This document shows positions 25,841-34,533 of a DNA stretch of 35,442 bases, piece by piece; the first letter of the stretch is position 1; each line of letters begins with the position of its first letter. The notes beneath the pieces were generated by a model. It was not told the origin of the DNA, made no database searches, and saw only the letters and a list, made by a program, of their open reading frames with translations. The DNA comes from Rhizobacter sp. Its GTDB lineage: Bacteria; Pseudomonadota; Gammaproteobacteria; Burkholderiales; Burkholderiaceae_C. The stretch is from assembly GCF_018780185.1 (NCBI RefSeq), contig NZ_JADMJX010000176.1, positions 1 to 35,442 of the forward strand. Direction: 5' to 3'. Both the position numbers and the translations under genes were made by a program.

Positions 25841-26781
25841 AGCAGCTCGCGGCCTGCCTGCTGTGGCTGCTGTGGCTGCTGGCCGGGCCCGCGCTGGCGG
25901 CCGAGCGGCTGCACAACATCGTCGACGACAGCTGGGCCACTGCGCAGGGCTACCAGCTCAGCGGCCGGTTGGTCGAGGCGCGCGCCGCACCGGCTGCCGG
26001 CAGCGGCACGCGCACGAGCCTCTACCGCAACACGCGGCTGATCTTCACCAGCGGCGAAGAGGGTCGGGTGAGCATCTCGGTGGGCGCGGCGCTTTGGCAA
26101 ACGCGCGCCGACGACCATGGCTATTGGCAGCTTCAGACCAACCAGCCGCTGGCCCTGGCCGCCGGCTGGCACGACATCACCACCACCCCGCCCGCCAGCG
26201 GCCCGGCAGGCCTGCTGGTGCACGACGCGCGCAACACGCTCGGCTTGATCTCCGACATCGACGACACCGTGCTGGTGAGCGAGGTCAATGACAAGAGCCG
26301 GCTGCTGCGCAACAGCCTCACCGTCTCGCCCGAGTCGCGTCAACCCGTGGCCGGCATGGCCGGGCTGTACCAGGCCTGGGTGAAGAAGAACCCGAACCCG
26401 GCAGCCACGCCGGTGTTCTACGTGTCGGCCTCGCCGCGCCAGCTGAGCGAAGGCACGCGGCGCTTCTTGCAGCACCACGGCTTCCCGCGTGGGGTGCTGC
26501 AGTTGAAGGAGGTGAGCAGCACCAGCGCCGACCCGCTGATCGACCAGCAGACCTACAAGGTGCAGCGCATCGGCGCCATCTTGAAAGCATTTCCTGACGT
26601 GCGTTTTGCGCTGCTGGGCGACGACGGTGAGCGTGACCCGCAGAGTTATGCGCAACTGCAGGCGCTGTTCCCGAACCAGATCGTCGGCGTGTGGATACGC
26701 CGCGTGCACCCTGACCCGAAGCGGCCTCGCATCGCGGGCCAGCACGACACCGCCGATCTGCTTCGCTCAGGGCCGCCCTGA
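25837..26781 (+). CDS. App1-like phosphatase (DUF2183), exported
   Basis: A 314-residue protein with a signal peptide (LLWLLWLLAGPALA) and the App1 phosphatidate phosphatase catalytic domain of the HAD type. The DxDxT nucleophile motif is D140-I-D-D-T144 (ISDIDDTVL), followed by YVSASPRQL and the later acidic GDDGERDPQSY. App1 proteins remove the phosphate from phosphatidic acid to give diacylglycerol; the exported bacterial versions are less well understood. The start ATG overlaps the stop of the DUF3857 gene, which argues for translation together and perhaps a joint envelope function. Confidence 0.88.
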   Translation: MKQLAACLLWLLWLLAGPALAAERLHNIVDDSWATAQGYQLSGRLVEARAAPAAGSGTRTSLYRNTRLIFTSGEEGRVSISVGAALWQTRADDHGYWQLQTNQPLALAAGWHDITTTPPASGPAGLLVHDARNTLGLISDIDDTVLVSEVNDKSRLLRNSLTVSPESRQPVAGMAGLYQAWVKKNPNPAATPVFYVSASPRQLSEGTRRFLQHHGFPRGVLQLKEVSSTSADPLIDQQTYKVQRIGAILKAFPDVRFALLGDDGERDPQSYAQLQALFPNQIVGVWIRRVHPDPKRPRIAGQHDTADLLRSGPP

Positions 26782-26785
26782 GACC

Positions 26786-27586
26786 TCAGCCGCGAAGGCG
26801 TTCGATCACCGCCATCGCCGCCGCCGGGTTGCGCTCCTTGGCGGCGCTGATGAACAGCATGAACACATCGCGCGGCGGCGCTGGCTCGGGCTTCGGCTCA
26901 ACACGCGGCAGGCCCTCGGGCTCATCACCGCTCGCCCAAGCCTGCGCACACGCTGCGTAGCCGTCGAGCACCGTGGGCTCGAAGCCCTGCGGCAGCTGCG
27001 ACTGCGAACGCATCAAGCGCGCATAGACAAAACCACCGGTGAGGTCGGCAAACGAGGGGTAATCATCGGAGTCGGTGAACACCGTCACCATCTGGTGGCG
27101 GCGCGCCAGCGCCAGGTACTCGGGGGTCTTGAAGCTCTCGTGCCGCACGTCGAGCACGTGGCGCAAGGGCAGGCCTTGAACCGTCGCAGGCAGCAGCTTC
27201 AGGAAGGCTTCGAAGTCGACCGGATCGAAACGTTTGGTCGGCGCAAACTGCCACAACACCGGCCCGAGCTTGTCGCCCAATTCGGCGATGCCGCTGTCGA
27301 TGAAACGCTGCACCGACTCGCCCGCCTCGGCCAGCACACGCCGGTTGGTTGCGAAGCGGTTGGCCTTGAGCGAAAACACAAACCCGTCGGGTGTTTCGTC
27401 GCGCCACTTGGCAAAGGTGGCCGGCTTCATGGAGCTGTAGTAGGTGCCGTTGACCTCGATCGCGGTCAGCTTGCCGGCGGCGTATTCGAGCTCTCGGCCC
27501 TGCGGCCAGCCCTTGGGGTAGAAGTTGTCGCGCCAGGGCTCGAAGGTCCAGCCGCCGATGCCCACGCCGATGCGCGGCGCGCTCAT
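26786..27586 (-). CDS. DUF72 family protein
   Basis: A 266-residue protein of the DUF72 (YecE-like) family, a TIM-barrel fold whose activity is not established. The family pattern is clear: IGVGIGGWTFEPWRDNFYPKG at the N terminus, AIEVNGTYYSSMKPATFAKW, FVFSLKANRF, GPVLWQFAPTKRFD, HVLDVRHESF and FTDSDDYPSF. The start ATG overlaps the stop of the upstream membrane-protein gene by ATGA; a GTG twelve bases earlier is possible. It lies convergent with the App1 gene, four bases apart. Confidence 0.93.
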   Translation of the reverse strand: MSAPRIGVGIGGWTFEPWRDNFYPKGWPQGRELEYAAGKLTAIEVNGTYYSSMKPATFAKWRDETPDGFVFSLKANRFATNRRVLAEAGESVQRFIDSGIAELGDKLGPVLWQFAPTKRFDPVDFEAFLKLLPATVQGLPLRHVLDVRHESFKTPEYLALARRHQMVTVFTDSDDYPSFADLTGGFVYARLMRSQSQLPQGFEPTVLDGYAACAQAWASGDEPEGLPRVEPKPEPAPPRDVFMLFISAAKERNPAAAMAVIERLRG

Positions 27587-27942
27587 CGCACACCCCACAA
27601 CACGGCCGCCGCGAGCAGCAGCGCGAGCACACCGCTCACGACCATCAGCAAGCGGGTGCGCACGCGCAGGATCTGCACTGCTTCGACGATGCGCGCGTTC
27701 TGCTCGGCCAGGGTTTCGATCAGCTGCGCCGAGGCCTGCTGCTGCTCATGCAGCTGCGCCAGCGCGGTTTCGAGCAGGGCCACGCGGTCGGGCGCGGGGG
27801 CGCCAGGTGCGGCGGGAGCCGGCACGTCGGCCTGCTGGCCACGGTTGAAGATCTTGCGTGCGCCTTTGACGATGCCAGGCGTGGCTTCGATCACGTCGCT
27901 CCAGGGAATGACTTTGAGGGCGGTCAGCCAACCAATGGCCAT
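27583..27942 (-). CDS. Coiled-coil protein with C-terminal membrane anchor
   Basis: A 119-residue protein. The first 40 residues include a helix-like stretch (IEATPGIVKGARKIFNRG), then a proline/alanine linker, a coiled coil (VALLETALAQLHEQQQASAQLIETLAEQNARIVEAV by heptads) and a C-terminal hydrophobic segment (MVVSGVLALLLAAAVLWG). It is therefore a tail-anchored inner-membrane protein with a cytosolic coiled coil. No family is recognised. Coupled by ATGA overlap to the DUF72 gene downstream. Confidence 0.75.
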   Translation of the reverse strand: MAIGWLTALKVIPWSDVIEATPGIVKGARKIFNRGQQADVPAPAAPGAPAPDRVALLETALAQLHEQQQASAQLIETLAEQNARIVEAVQILRVRTRLLMVVSGVLALLLAAAVLWGVR

Positions 27943-27997
27943 GCTGCGGGCTCCCTTGCTGTGGGCAGCCGCGAGTTTCGCACTTCGTCGTGAAGGT

Positions 27998-28501
27998 TCA
28001 GGCAGGGGTCAGCGAAGTACCGTCGATGCGAACCCGGCGGCCCACCGTCAAGCCGTCGAGCTGGGTGCGCTGAAAGTGGCGCACTTCGCCGGTGTCCATG
28101 CGCACTTCGAGGCGGTAACCGACCACCTTCTCAGCGCGGTCGCGCTCGATCTTGTTGCCCAGCACGGCGCCACCGACGGCGCCCACGACAGTGGCCGCTT
28201 TCTGGCCATTGCCATCACCGATCTGGTGGCCCACCACGCCGCCCAGCACGCCACCGGCCACGGCGCCCACGCCGGTGGCCTTGGGGCGCTCGGTCAGGGT
28301 TTCGATGTGGCGCACTTCGCCGAGGTGAAAACTCGGTGCCGGCGTCACCGGGGCCGCCGCACGCACGGTGGCGGTCTTGGCGGACGGCATCGCCGTGGTG
28401 ACGGGGTCGCCGTTTTGCGGGCCGCAGCCTGACAACACCACCAGGCAGCCCAGGGCGATGGCGGCCATCGTGGCAGTGAGGATGTCAAACGATCGTTTCA
28501 T
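27998..28501 (-). CDS. Glycine-zipper lipoprotein
   Basis: A 167-residue protein with a lipoprotein signal (ATMAAIALGCLVVLSGC, lipobox LSGC) and a central glycine-zipper 2TM segment (GVGAVAGGVLGGVVGHQI ... VVGAVGGAVLGNKIE), like SlyB and the rickettsial 17-kDa antigen. The C-terminal part, with YRLEVRMDTGEVRHFQ and VGRRVRIDG, is a small beta domain often found after this zipper. It should sit in the outer membrane, where SlyB-type proteins support barrier stability. The ATG at 28501 has AAGGAG six bases upstream. Confidence 0.9.
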   Translation of the reverse strand: MKRSFDILTATMAAIALGCLVVLSGCGPQNGDPVTTAMPSAKTATVRAAAPVTPAPSFHLGEVRHIETLTERPKATGVGAVAGGVLGGVVGHQIGDGNGQKAATVVGAVGGAVLGNKIERDRAEKVVGYRLEVRMDTGEVRHFQRTQLDGLTVGRRVRIDGTSLTPA

Positions 28502-28598
28502 GGGGTGCTCCTTCAGCAGGTGCCCCATCGTCCGCCGGAAGACAGCCCCCGGCTGCCTGTCAACGCCGCATGCGTGTGTAGGACAAGATCGCGAGCCG

Positions 28599-30425
28599 TT
28601 ACCAGGTGTCGACTGGCGCGCTGCGCTGCTCACCCACACGCGACGAGGCCAGACCGCGCGCCAGCCAATGGCGTGTCTGCGCCGGGTCGATCACGGCGTC
28701 GATCTCCAGCATGGCGGCCATGTTGATCGCCTTGCCGCGCTCGTACTGCGCGGCCACCAGCTTGTCGTACAGCGCGTCGCGCTCGGGGCCCTCGGTCGCC
28801 GCGGCCAGCTCCTTGCGGTAGCCCAGCCGCACCGCGCCTTCGAGGCCCATGCCGCCGAACTCGCCGCTCGGCCAGGCGGCCGTGAGCGAGGGCGAATGAA
28901 AGCCACCCCCCGCCATCGCCATCGCACCCAGGCCGTAGCCCTTGCGCAGCACGATGGCGAGGAAGGGCACACGAAGGTGCGCGGCAATGACGAACATGCG
29001 GCTCACATGACGCACCTGAGCTTTCTCCTCGATCTCCGGGCCGACCATGAAGCCGGGCGTGTCGATCAGCGACACGATGGGCAGGCCGTGGGCGTTGCAC
29101 AGCTGCATGAAGCGGGCGGCCTTGTCGGCCGCGTCGGCGTCGATCGCGCCACCCAGGTGCGCCGGGTTGTTGGCCATCAGCCCGATGGGGCGGCCCTCGA
29201 TGCGCGCCAGCGCCGTCAGAATACCCACGCCAAAGCCCGCGCGCAGCTCCAGCAGCGAGCCGGTGTCGGCCACACCCTGCATCACCTGGCGGATGTCGTA
29301 GGTGCGCACGCGGTTTTCGGGCAAGGCCTCGCGCAGGCGGTTCGGGTCACCCGCCGCCCAGTCGCTCACACGCCCCTGGAAGTAGCCGAGGTACTGCTTG
29401 GCCGCGGCCACGGCCTGCGCTTCGTCGTCGACCAGCACGTCGATCACACCGTTGCCGTGCTGCACGTGGCTCGGCCCCACCTGCTCGGGCGTGAACACGC
29501 CCAGGCCGCCTCCTTCGATCATGGCCGGGCCGCCCATGCCGATGTTGCTGTCGCGGGTGGCGATGATCACGTCGCTGCAGCCCAGCAGTGCGGCATTGCC
29601 GGCAAAGCAGCGCCCCGCGACGATGCCGACCACCGGCACCTGGCCGCTCAGGCGCGCGTAGCTCGCAAACGTGTGCAGGTGCAGGCCGGCCACGGTGGCC
29701 GAGTCGGTGTCACCCGGGCGGCCACCGCCACCTTCGGCAAACAGCAGCACCGGCAGGCGCTGCTCAAGGGCGATGCCGAGCATGCGGTCGGTCTTCTGGT
29801 GGTTGCGCATGCCTTGCGTGCCGGCCAGCACGGTGGCGTCGTAGGCCATCACCACGCAGCGCGACTTCTCTTCACCGAACTGCGCGCCGTTGACACTGCC
29901 GATGCCGGTCACCATGCCATCGGCGGGAGTGTTCTTGATCAGGTCGTCGAGCGCGCGGCGGCTGCGCTGCGCGGCGAAGGCGAGTGCGCCGTATTCGGTG
30001 AAGCTGCCCTCGTCGCACAGGTCGGCGATGTTTTCGCGGGCAGTGCGCAAGCCCAGCGCATGGCGCTTGGCCACCGCCTCGGCGCGCTGCGCATCGAGCG
30101 TGTGACCGTGGCGGGTGATGAGCTCCTGCAGGTCGGCGCGCAAGGCTGTCGTGGTCTGTGCGGGCGCTGCTTGCGCCGTTTTCGTGGCCACGCCGGCCAC
30201 GGCCGCACCCAGCGTGAGCAACAGGTCGTCTTCGCTGACCATCTCGCCGGCCTGCACCGCCAGCTGCAGCACCTGCGCGTCGGCCTCGGCGCGGATCTCG
30301 TGCTCCATCTTCATCGCTTCGAGCACCAGCAGCAGCTGGCCAGCACGCACCGCCTCGCCCACGCTCACCGCGAGCTGCACCACGGTGGCGGCCATCGGGG
30401 CCTTGATCGAGCTGTCAGGGGTCAT
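28599..30425 (-). CDS. Biotinyl domain-acyl-CoA carboxyltransferase fusion
   Basis: A 608-residue protein that joins a biotin-carrier domain to a carboxyltransferase. The biotin attachment site EAMKM with Lys39 lies in residues 1-75; an alanine-rich linker follows; the rest is an acyl-CoA carboxyltransferase with the twin crotonase-like halves (AEGGGGRPGDTD, GRCFAGNAALLGCSDVIIAT, ... LIDTPGFMVGPEIEE, LRKGYGLGAMAMAGGG). It would move CO2 from biotin to an acyl-CoA such as propionyl-, acetyl- or a branched acyl-CoA. The biotin carboxylase partner is not in this window. ATG 30425 has GGAG six bases upstream and is preferred to ATG 30437. Having the carrier on the carboxyltransferase is less usual than on the biotin carboxylase. 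Confidence 0.9.
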   Translation of the reverse strand: MTPDSSIKAPMAATVVQLAVSVGEAVRAGQLLLVLEAMKMEHEIRAEADAQVLQLAVQAGEMVSEDDLLLTLGAAVAGVATKTAQAAPAQTTTALRADLQELITRHGHTLDAQRAEAVAKRHALGLRTARENIADLCDEGSFTEYGALAFAAQRSRRALDDLIKNTPADGMVTGIGSVNGAQFGEEKSRCVVMAYDATVLAGTQGMRNHQKTDRMLGIALEQRLPVLLFAEGGGGRPGDTDSATVAGLHLHTFASYARLSGQVPVVGIVAGRCFAGNAALLGCSDVIIATRDSNIGMGGPAMIEGGGLGVFTPEQVGPSHVQHGNGVIDVLVDDEAQAVAAAKQYLGYFQGRVSDWAAGDPNRLREALPENRVRTYDIRQVMQGVADTGSLLELRAGFGVGILTALARIEGRPIGLMANNPAHLGGAIDADAADKAARFMQLCNAHGLPIVSLIDTPGFMVGPEIEEKAQVRHVSRMFVIAAHLRVPFLAIVLRKGYGLGAMAMAGGGFHSPSLTAAWPSGEFGGMGLEGAVRLGYRKELAAATEGPERDALYDKLVAAQYERGKAINMAAMLEIDAVIDPAQTRHWLARGLASSRVGEQRSAPVDTW

Positions 30426-30547
30426 GCCTGTCTCCATGCCTTTTGATTGTCAGCAGCACTGTAGCGGCGGCGCCGCATCTGCCCTGACACCGCCGTGACA
30501 AGCCCGCCGTCAGTCGCTATCGTGCGCGCTCCCCCACAAGGAGCCCC

Positions 30548-32533
30548 ATGCACACGCACCTGCGCACCTGGGCCGCCGCCATCAGCATCGCGGCCTGCAC
30601 ACTCGCTTCGGCACAACCCCAGCCAAGCGTTCGGACCTCGCCGTACCCCGGCGTGAATCACAACGCGCCGTACCCCGGCGTGAATCACAACACGCCGTAC
30701 CCCGGCGTGATGACGCTCGACGTCGACGCCACCGACCTCGACCACAAGGTCTTCAGCGTGAAGCAGCGTCTGCCCGTCAAACCCGGTCCGCTGACGCTGT
30801 ACCACCCACGCTGGCTGCCCGGCACCCACTCGCCCACCGGCAACGTGTCGCGGCTGGCCGGGCTGCGCATGACGGCGCTGGGCAAGCCGCTCGACTGGAA
30901 GCGTGACCCGCTCGACAGCCACAGCTTTCAGGTGGAGGTGCCGGCGGGAGCGGACACGCTGCAGATCGAGTTCCAGTTCCTGAGCCCGCTCGACAAGGGC
31001 GGAGGCCGCGTGGTCGTCACGCCAGAGATCCTCGGCCTGCAATGGCACAACGTCTTGCTTTACCCGGCGGGCCATGCGGCCAGCCAGATCAGCGTGAAGC
31101 CGCGACTCACGCTGCCCGCGGGCTGGGGCTTTGGCAGCGCGCTCACCGCCACCGAGCGGCAAGGCGCCAGCGTCAGCTTTCAACCCGTGAGCGTGGAGAC
31201 CCTGGTCGACTCGCCACTCTTCGCCGGGCGCCACTACCAGCAGCTCGACCTCGACCCCGGCGCGCGCGAAGCGGGCCGCCCGCCGGTGTTCCTGAACGTG
31301 GTGGTCGACGAAGCCAAACAAGGTGTGGTCAACGCCGAGCAGCTGGCCGCCCACCGCGCGCTCGTCACGCAGGCCGACAAAGTCTTCGGCCCGCGCCGCT
31401 TTGCGCGCTACGACTTCTTGCTCGCCGTGAGCGACCAGTTCAGCGGCATCGGACTGGAGCACCACCAGTCGAGCGAAAACGGCGTGAAGGCCAACTACTT
31501 CACCGACTGGGCCAAGGGCTCGATCGGCCGCGACCTGCTGGCGCACGAATACGCCCACTCCTGGAACGGCAAGTTCCGCCGCCCCGCCGACCTGTGGACG
31601 CCGCACTTCAACACCCCGATGCAGAACAGCCTGCTGTGGGTCTACGAAGGGCAGGCTCAGTACTGGGGTGCCGTGCTCGCCGCCCGCTCGGGCCTGGTGA
31701 GCCAGGCCGATGCGCGCGAGGACCTGGCCGTCACCGCCGCCTGGCTCGACGCCCGCGCCGGGCGGGTGTGGCGCAACCTGCAAGACACCACCAACGAGCC
31801 GCAGATGTCGACCCAGGGCTGGGCCCGCGACTGGCGCGACTGGCAACGCGGTCGCGACTACTACGACGAGTCGCGACTGATCTGGCTCGAAGCCGACATG
31901 CTGATCCGCGAACGTTCGGGCGGCACACGCTCGCTCGACGACTTTGCGCGCGCCTTCTTCGGCGTGGAGCCGACCCGCGCGCCACACGACCTGCGCCCGG
32001 TGCTCTACAACTTCGACGACGTGGTGCGCGAACTCAAGCGCGTGCAGCCGTATGACTGGGCCCGGTTCCTGCGCGAGCGGCTCGACACGCACGAGCCACG
32101 CGCGCCCCTGGCCGGCCTCACCCTCGCGGGCTGGAAGCTCGGCTGGAGCGACAAGCCCAGTGACTACATCAAGGCCCAGGAGGCCTACGACGAAGCCGCC
32201 GACTTCAACTACTCGCTCGGCCTGATGGTGGGCAAGGAGGGCAAGCTCGCCCGCGTGGTGTGGGGCAGCCCGGCCTTCCAGGCGGGGCTCACGTCGGGCG
32301 CCACGCTGCTGGCGGTGAATGGCCGCAGCTACAAGGCCGAACGGCTGAAAGACGCCATCACCGAAGCCAAAGGCGACGACAAGAGCGGCGGCAAGATCGA
32401 GCTGCTGGTGAAGACCGGCGATCTCTACCGCAGCGTGGCGGTGGAGTGGCGCGGCGGGCTGCGGTACCCGAGGCTCGAACGCATCGACGGCACGCCCGAT
32501 CGTCTGAGCACGCTCTTCAGGCCCATCAACTAG
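30548..32533 (+). CDS. M61 family metallopeptidase with PDZ domain
   Basis: A 661-residue exported peptidase of the M61 (glycyl aminopeptidase) family. A signal peptide ends near ASAQ. The zinc site HEYAH is at 333-337, with the third-ligand glutamate E367 in [14 protein letters not shown] domain follows at about 545-640 ([24 protein letters not shown]). The N-terminal beta domain begins after a tandem repeat of PYPGVNHN units encoded by 27-bp repeats. The gene is divergent from the carboxyltransferase, and its 3' end overlaps the convergent FtsH-like gene by eight bases. ACAAGGAGCCCC upstream is a good ribosome site for ATG 30548. Confidence 0.92.
   Translation: MHTHLRTWAAAISIAACTLASAQPQPSVRTSPYPGVNHNAPYPGVNHNTPYPGVMTLDVDATDLDHKVFSVKQRLPVKPGPLTLYHPRWLPGTHSPTGNVSRLAGLRMTALGKPLDWKRDPLDSHSFQVEVPAGADTLQIEFQFLSPLDKGGGRVVVTPEILGLQWHNVLLYPAGHAASQISVKPRLTLPAGWGFGSALTATERQGASVSFQPVSVETLVDSPLFAGRHYQQLDLDPGAREAGRPPVFLNVVVDEAKQGVVNAEQLAAHRALVTQADKVFGPRRFARYDFLLAVSDQFSGIGLEHHQSSENGVKANYFTDWAKGSIGRDLLAHEYAHSWNGKFRRPADLWTPHFNTPMQNSLLWVYEGQAQYWGAVLAARSGLVSQADAREDLAVTAAWLDARAGRVWRNLQDTTNEPQMSTQGWARDWRDWQRGRDYYDESRLIWLEADMLIRERSGGTRSLDDFARAFFGVEPTRAPHDLRPVLYNFDDVVRELKRVQPYDWARFLRERLDTHEPRAPLAGLTLAGWKLGWSDKPSDYIKAQEAYDEAADFNYSLGLMVGKEGKLARVVWGSPAFQAGLTSGATLLAVNGRSYKAERLKDAITEAKGDDKSGGKIELLVKTGDLYRSVAVEWRGGLRYPRLERIDGTPDRLSTLFRPIN
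30641..30712 (+). repeat. 27-bp in-frame tandem repeat, 2.6 units
   Basis: Two full units (30641-30667 and 30668-30694) and a partial one (from 30695) differ at one base, with the core CCGTACCCCGGCGTG. They encode [18 protein letters not shown] and PYPGVM within the M61 peptidase, right after its signal peptide. The near identity implies a recent duplication that keeps the frame. Confidence 0.95.
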
Positions 32534-34397
32534 GGACGCTGCCTTTTCGGGCCGCCTCGGCGAGGGGCAACAGGTCGGCCTCCGTCAGCGTCTCTTGCAC
32601 CAGCAAGCGTGTCGCGCCCTGTTCCAGCAGGTCGCGCCGTTCGGTAAGCACGGCAGTCGCCCGGGCAAAGGCCTCGTCGACGAAGGCACGCACGGCGGCA
32701 TCGATGCGCCGCGCCGTGTCGTCGGACAGCCCGCGCTCCAGCCCCGGGCCGTCGGGCAGGTCGAGAAAGCGCGAGACCTGGCGTTCGTAGACCACCTGCC
32801 CCACCTCGGCCGACATGCCGAAGCGCGTGACCATGTCATGCGCGATGTCGGTGGCCTTGGCCAGGTCGTCGGCCGCGCCCGTGCTGGCCTCGCCGATCAC
32901 CAGCACCTCGGCCGCGCGCCCGCCGAGCAGCACCGCCAGCCGGTTGCGCAGCTCGCTACGGCTGGCCAGGTAGCGGTCTTCGCTCGGGCGCTGCAGCGTG
33001 TAGCCGAGCGCGCCGACACCACGCGGGATGATCGAGATCTTGTGCACCGGGTCGGCGCCGGGCAGGGTCATGGCCACCAGGGCGTGCCCCATCTCGTGCA
33101 GCGCGATGGCACGGCGCTCGTGGGGTGCGAGCACACGCTGGTGGCGCTCCAGCCCGGCGACGATGCGCTCGACCGCCACGGTGAAGTCGGCCATCGCCAC
33201 CGCATCGGCACCACGCCGCGTGGCCAGCAGCGCCGCCTCGTTGACCAGGTTGGCGAGGTCGGCCCCGGCAAAGCCGGGCGTGAGTGCCGCGACGGCATCG
33301 GGGTCGATGTCGGCCCCGAGCGTCACCTTCTTCAGGTGTACGCGCAACACGTCGGCGCGGCCCTTGCGATCGGGGCGGTCGACCAGCACCTGGCGGTCGA
33401 AGCGGCCGGCGCGCAACAACGCGGGGTCGAGGATCTCGGGCCGGTTGGTCGCCGCCAGGATCACCACGCCGGTGCTGGCATCGAAGCCATCCATCTCGGC
33501 CAGCAGCTGGTTGAGGGTCTGCTCCTTCTCGTCGTGGCCGCCCGACAGCGGCCCCACGCCGCGCGCACGGCCCAACGCATCGAGCTCGTCGATGAAGATG
33601 ATGCAAGGTGCCGAGGCGCGGGCCTGCTCGAAGAGGTCGCGCACACGCGCGGCGCCCACGCCGACGAACATCTCGACAAACTCCGAGCCGGTGATGCTGA
33701 AGAAAGGCACGCCCGCCTCGCCGGCCATCGCGCGGGCCAGCAGCGTCTTGCCGGTGCCGGGCGGGCCCACCAGCAAAACCCCCTTGGGCATGTGCGCCCC
33801 GAGGCGGCCGTAGGCCTTGGGGTTCTTCAGGAACTCGACCGACTCACGCAGCTCGGCCTTGGCCTCGTCGACGCCGGCCACGTCGTCGAAGCTCACCTTC
33901 ACGTCGGTCTCGGAATGCAGCTTGGCGCGGCTCTTGCCCACCGACAGCAGGCCGCCCAGGCCTCCTTGCCCCGCCATGCGCTTGCTCATGAAGGTCCAGA
34001 AGGTCAGCAGCAAGAGGCCGGGCACCACCCACGACAGCAGCTCGTTGAGCAGCGTGCTCTCGACCACACCCTCGAAGCGCACGTCGTACTGCGACAGTTC
34101 GCGCGCCAGCTCGGGCGCGACGCGCGTGGTCAGGATGCGGGTGCGACCGTCGGCAGTGGGTGCCTTCAGCTTGCCCTCGATGAACCGGCTGCCGATCTTG
34201 ATCGACTCGAGCTGGCCGGCCTTGAGGTGCCGCACGAACTCGCTGTACGGGATGGGTTGCACCTGGCTCGAGGTGACCCAGAGGTCGCGCATCCAGAACA
34301 GCGCCACCAGCGCGAGTGCCAGCCACCACAGGTTGCCGGGTTTCCATTTCGGCGCAGGCGGCGTTGTAGGCGGTGCAGGGGGTCTGTCGAAGCTCAT
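32526..34397 (-). CDS. ftsH: FtsH-like membrane ATP-dependent zinc protease
   Basis: A 623-residue AAA+ protease. A first membrane helix ([14 protein letters not shown]) is followed by the FtsH extracellular domain ([20 protein letters not shown]) and a second helix ([17 protein letters not shown]). Walker A is GPPGTGKT, Walker [12 protein letters not shown], the pore loop FVGVGA, and the second region of homology [21 protein letters not shown]. The zinc site HEMGH and the later aspartate in [17 protein letters not shown] are intact, so it should be active. FtsH degrades misfolded membrane proteins and some regulators. Many Burkholderiales have a main ftsH beside rrmJ; this one is not in that context and is probably a second copy. 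The start ATG lacks a strong ribosome site; the frame is open further upstream. Confidence 0.92.
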   Translation of the reverse strand: MSFDRPPAPPTTPPAPKWKPGNLWWLALALVALFWMRDLWVTSSQVQPIPYSEFVRHLKAGQLESIKIGSRFIEGKLKAPTADGRTRILTTRVAPELARELSQYDVRFEGVVESTLLNELLSWVVPGLLLLTFWTFMSKRMAGQGGLGGLLSVGKSRAKLHSETDVKVSFDDVAGVDEAKAELRESVEFLKNPKAYGRLGAHMPKGVLLVGPPGTGKTLLARAMAGEAGVPFFSITGSEFVEMFVGVGAARVRDLFEQARASAPCIIFIDELDALGRARGVGPLSGGHDEKEQTLNQLLAEMDGFDASTGVVILAATNRPEILDPALLRAGRFDRQVLVDRPDRKGRADVLRVHLKKVTLGADIDPDAVAALTPGFAGADLANLVNEAALLATRRGADAVAMADFTVAVERIVAGLERHQRVLAPHERRAIALHEMGHALVAMTLPGADPVHKISIIPRGVGALGYTLQRPSEDRYLASRSELRNRLAVLLGGRAAEVLVIGEASTGAADDLAKATDIAHDMVTRFGMSAEVGQVVYERQVSRFLDLPDGPGLERGLSDDTARRIDAAVRAFVDEAFARATAVLTERRDLLEQGATRLLVQETLTEADLLPLAEAARKGSVPS

Positions 34398-34521
34398 GGT
34401 TCGCCCATTTTGTTCCCTTCGGGGGTGGGGTGAAATCTGCCTGCTGCGTCGAGCGGGCGCCATGACGGCCGTCAATCCGCTGAGTGGGCATGGCCTCACG
34501 CCCCCGTCATCGCCATGGCAG

Positions 34522-34527
34522 CACAAT
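34522..34527 (+). promoter_or_regulatory. Possible -10 box giving a leaderless amn transcript
   Basis: The hexamer ACAAT within GCACAATGCG ends six bases before the amn ATG at 34534, the spacing expected when transcription begins at or next to the start codon. No -35 element is obvious. Seen in sequence as a weak match only. Confidence 0.25.
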
Positions 34528-34533
34528 GCGCCC

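Noticed and set aside
26606-30446. Two long plus-strand frames (608 and 692 codons)
   Set aside because: They lie opposite DUF72, the glycine-zipper lipoprotein and the carboxyltransferase and show no protein-like pattern.
30422-34433. Long frames opposite the M61 peptidase (minus) and the FtsH-like gene (plus)
   Set aside because: Both real genes have full catalytic motifs; the opposite frames are composition artefacts.
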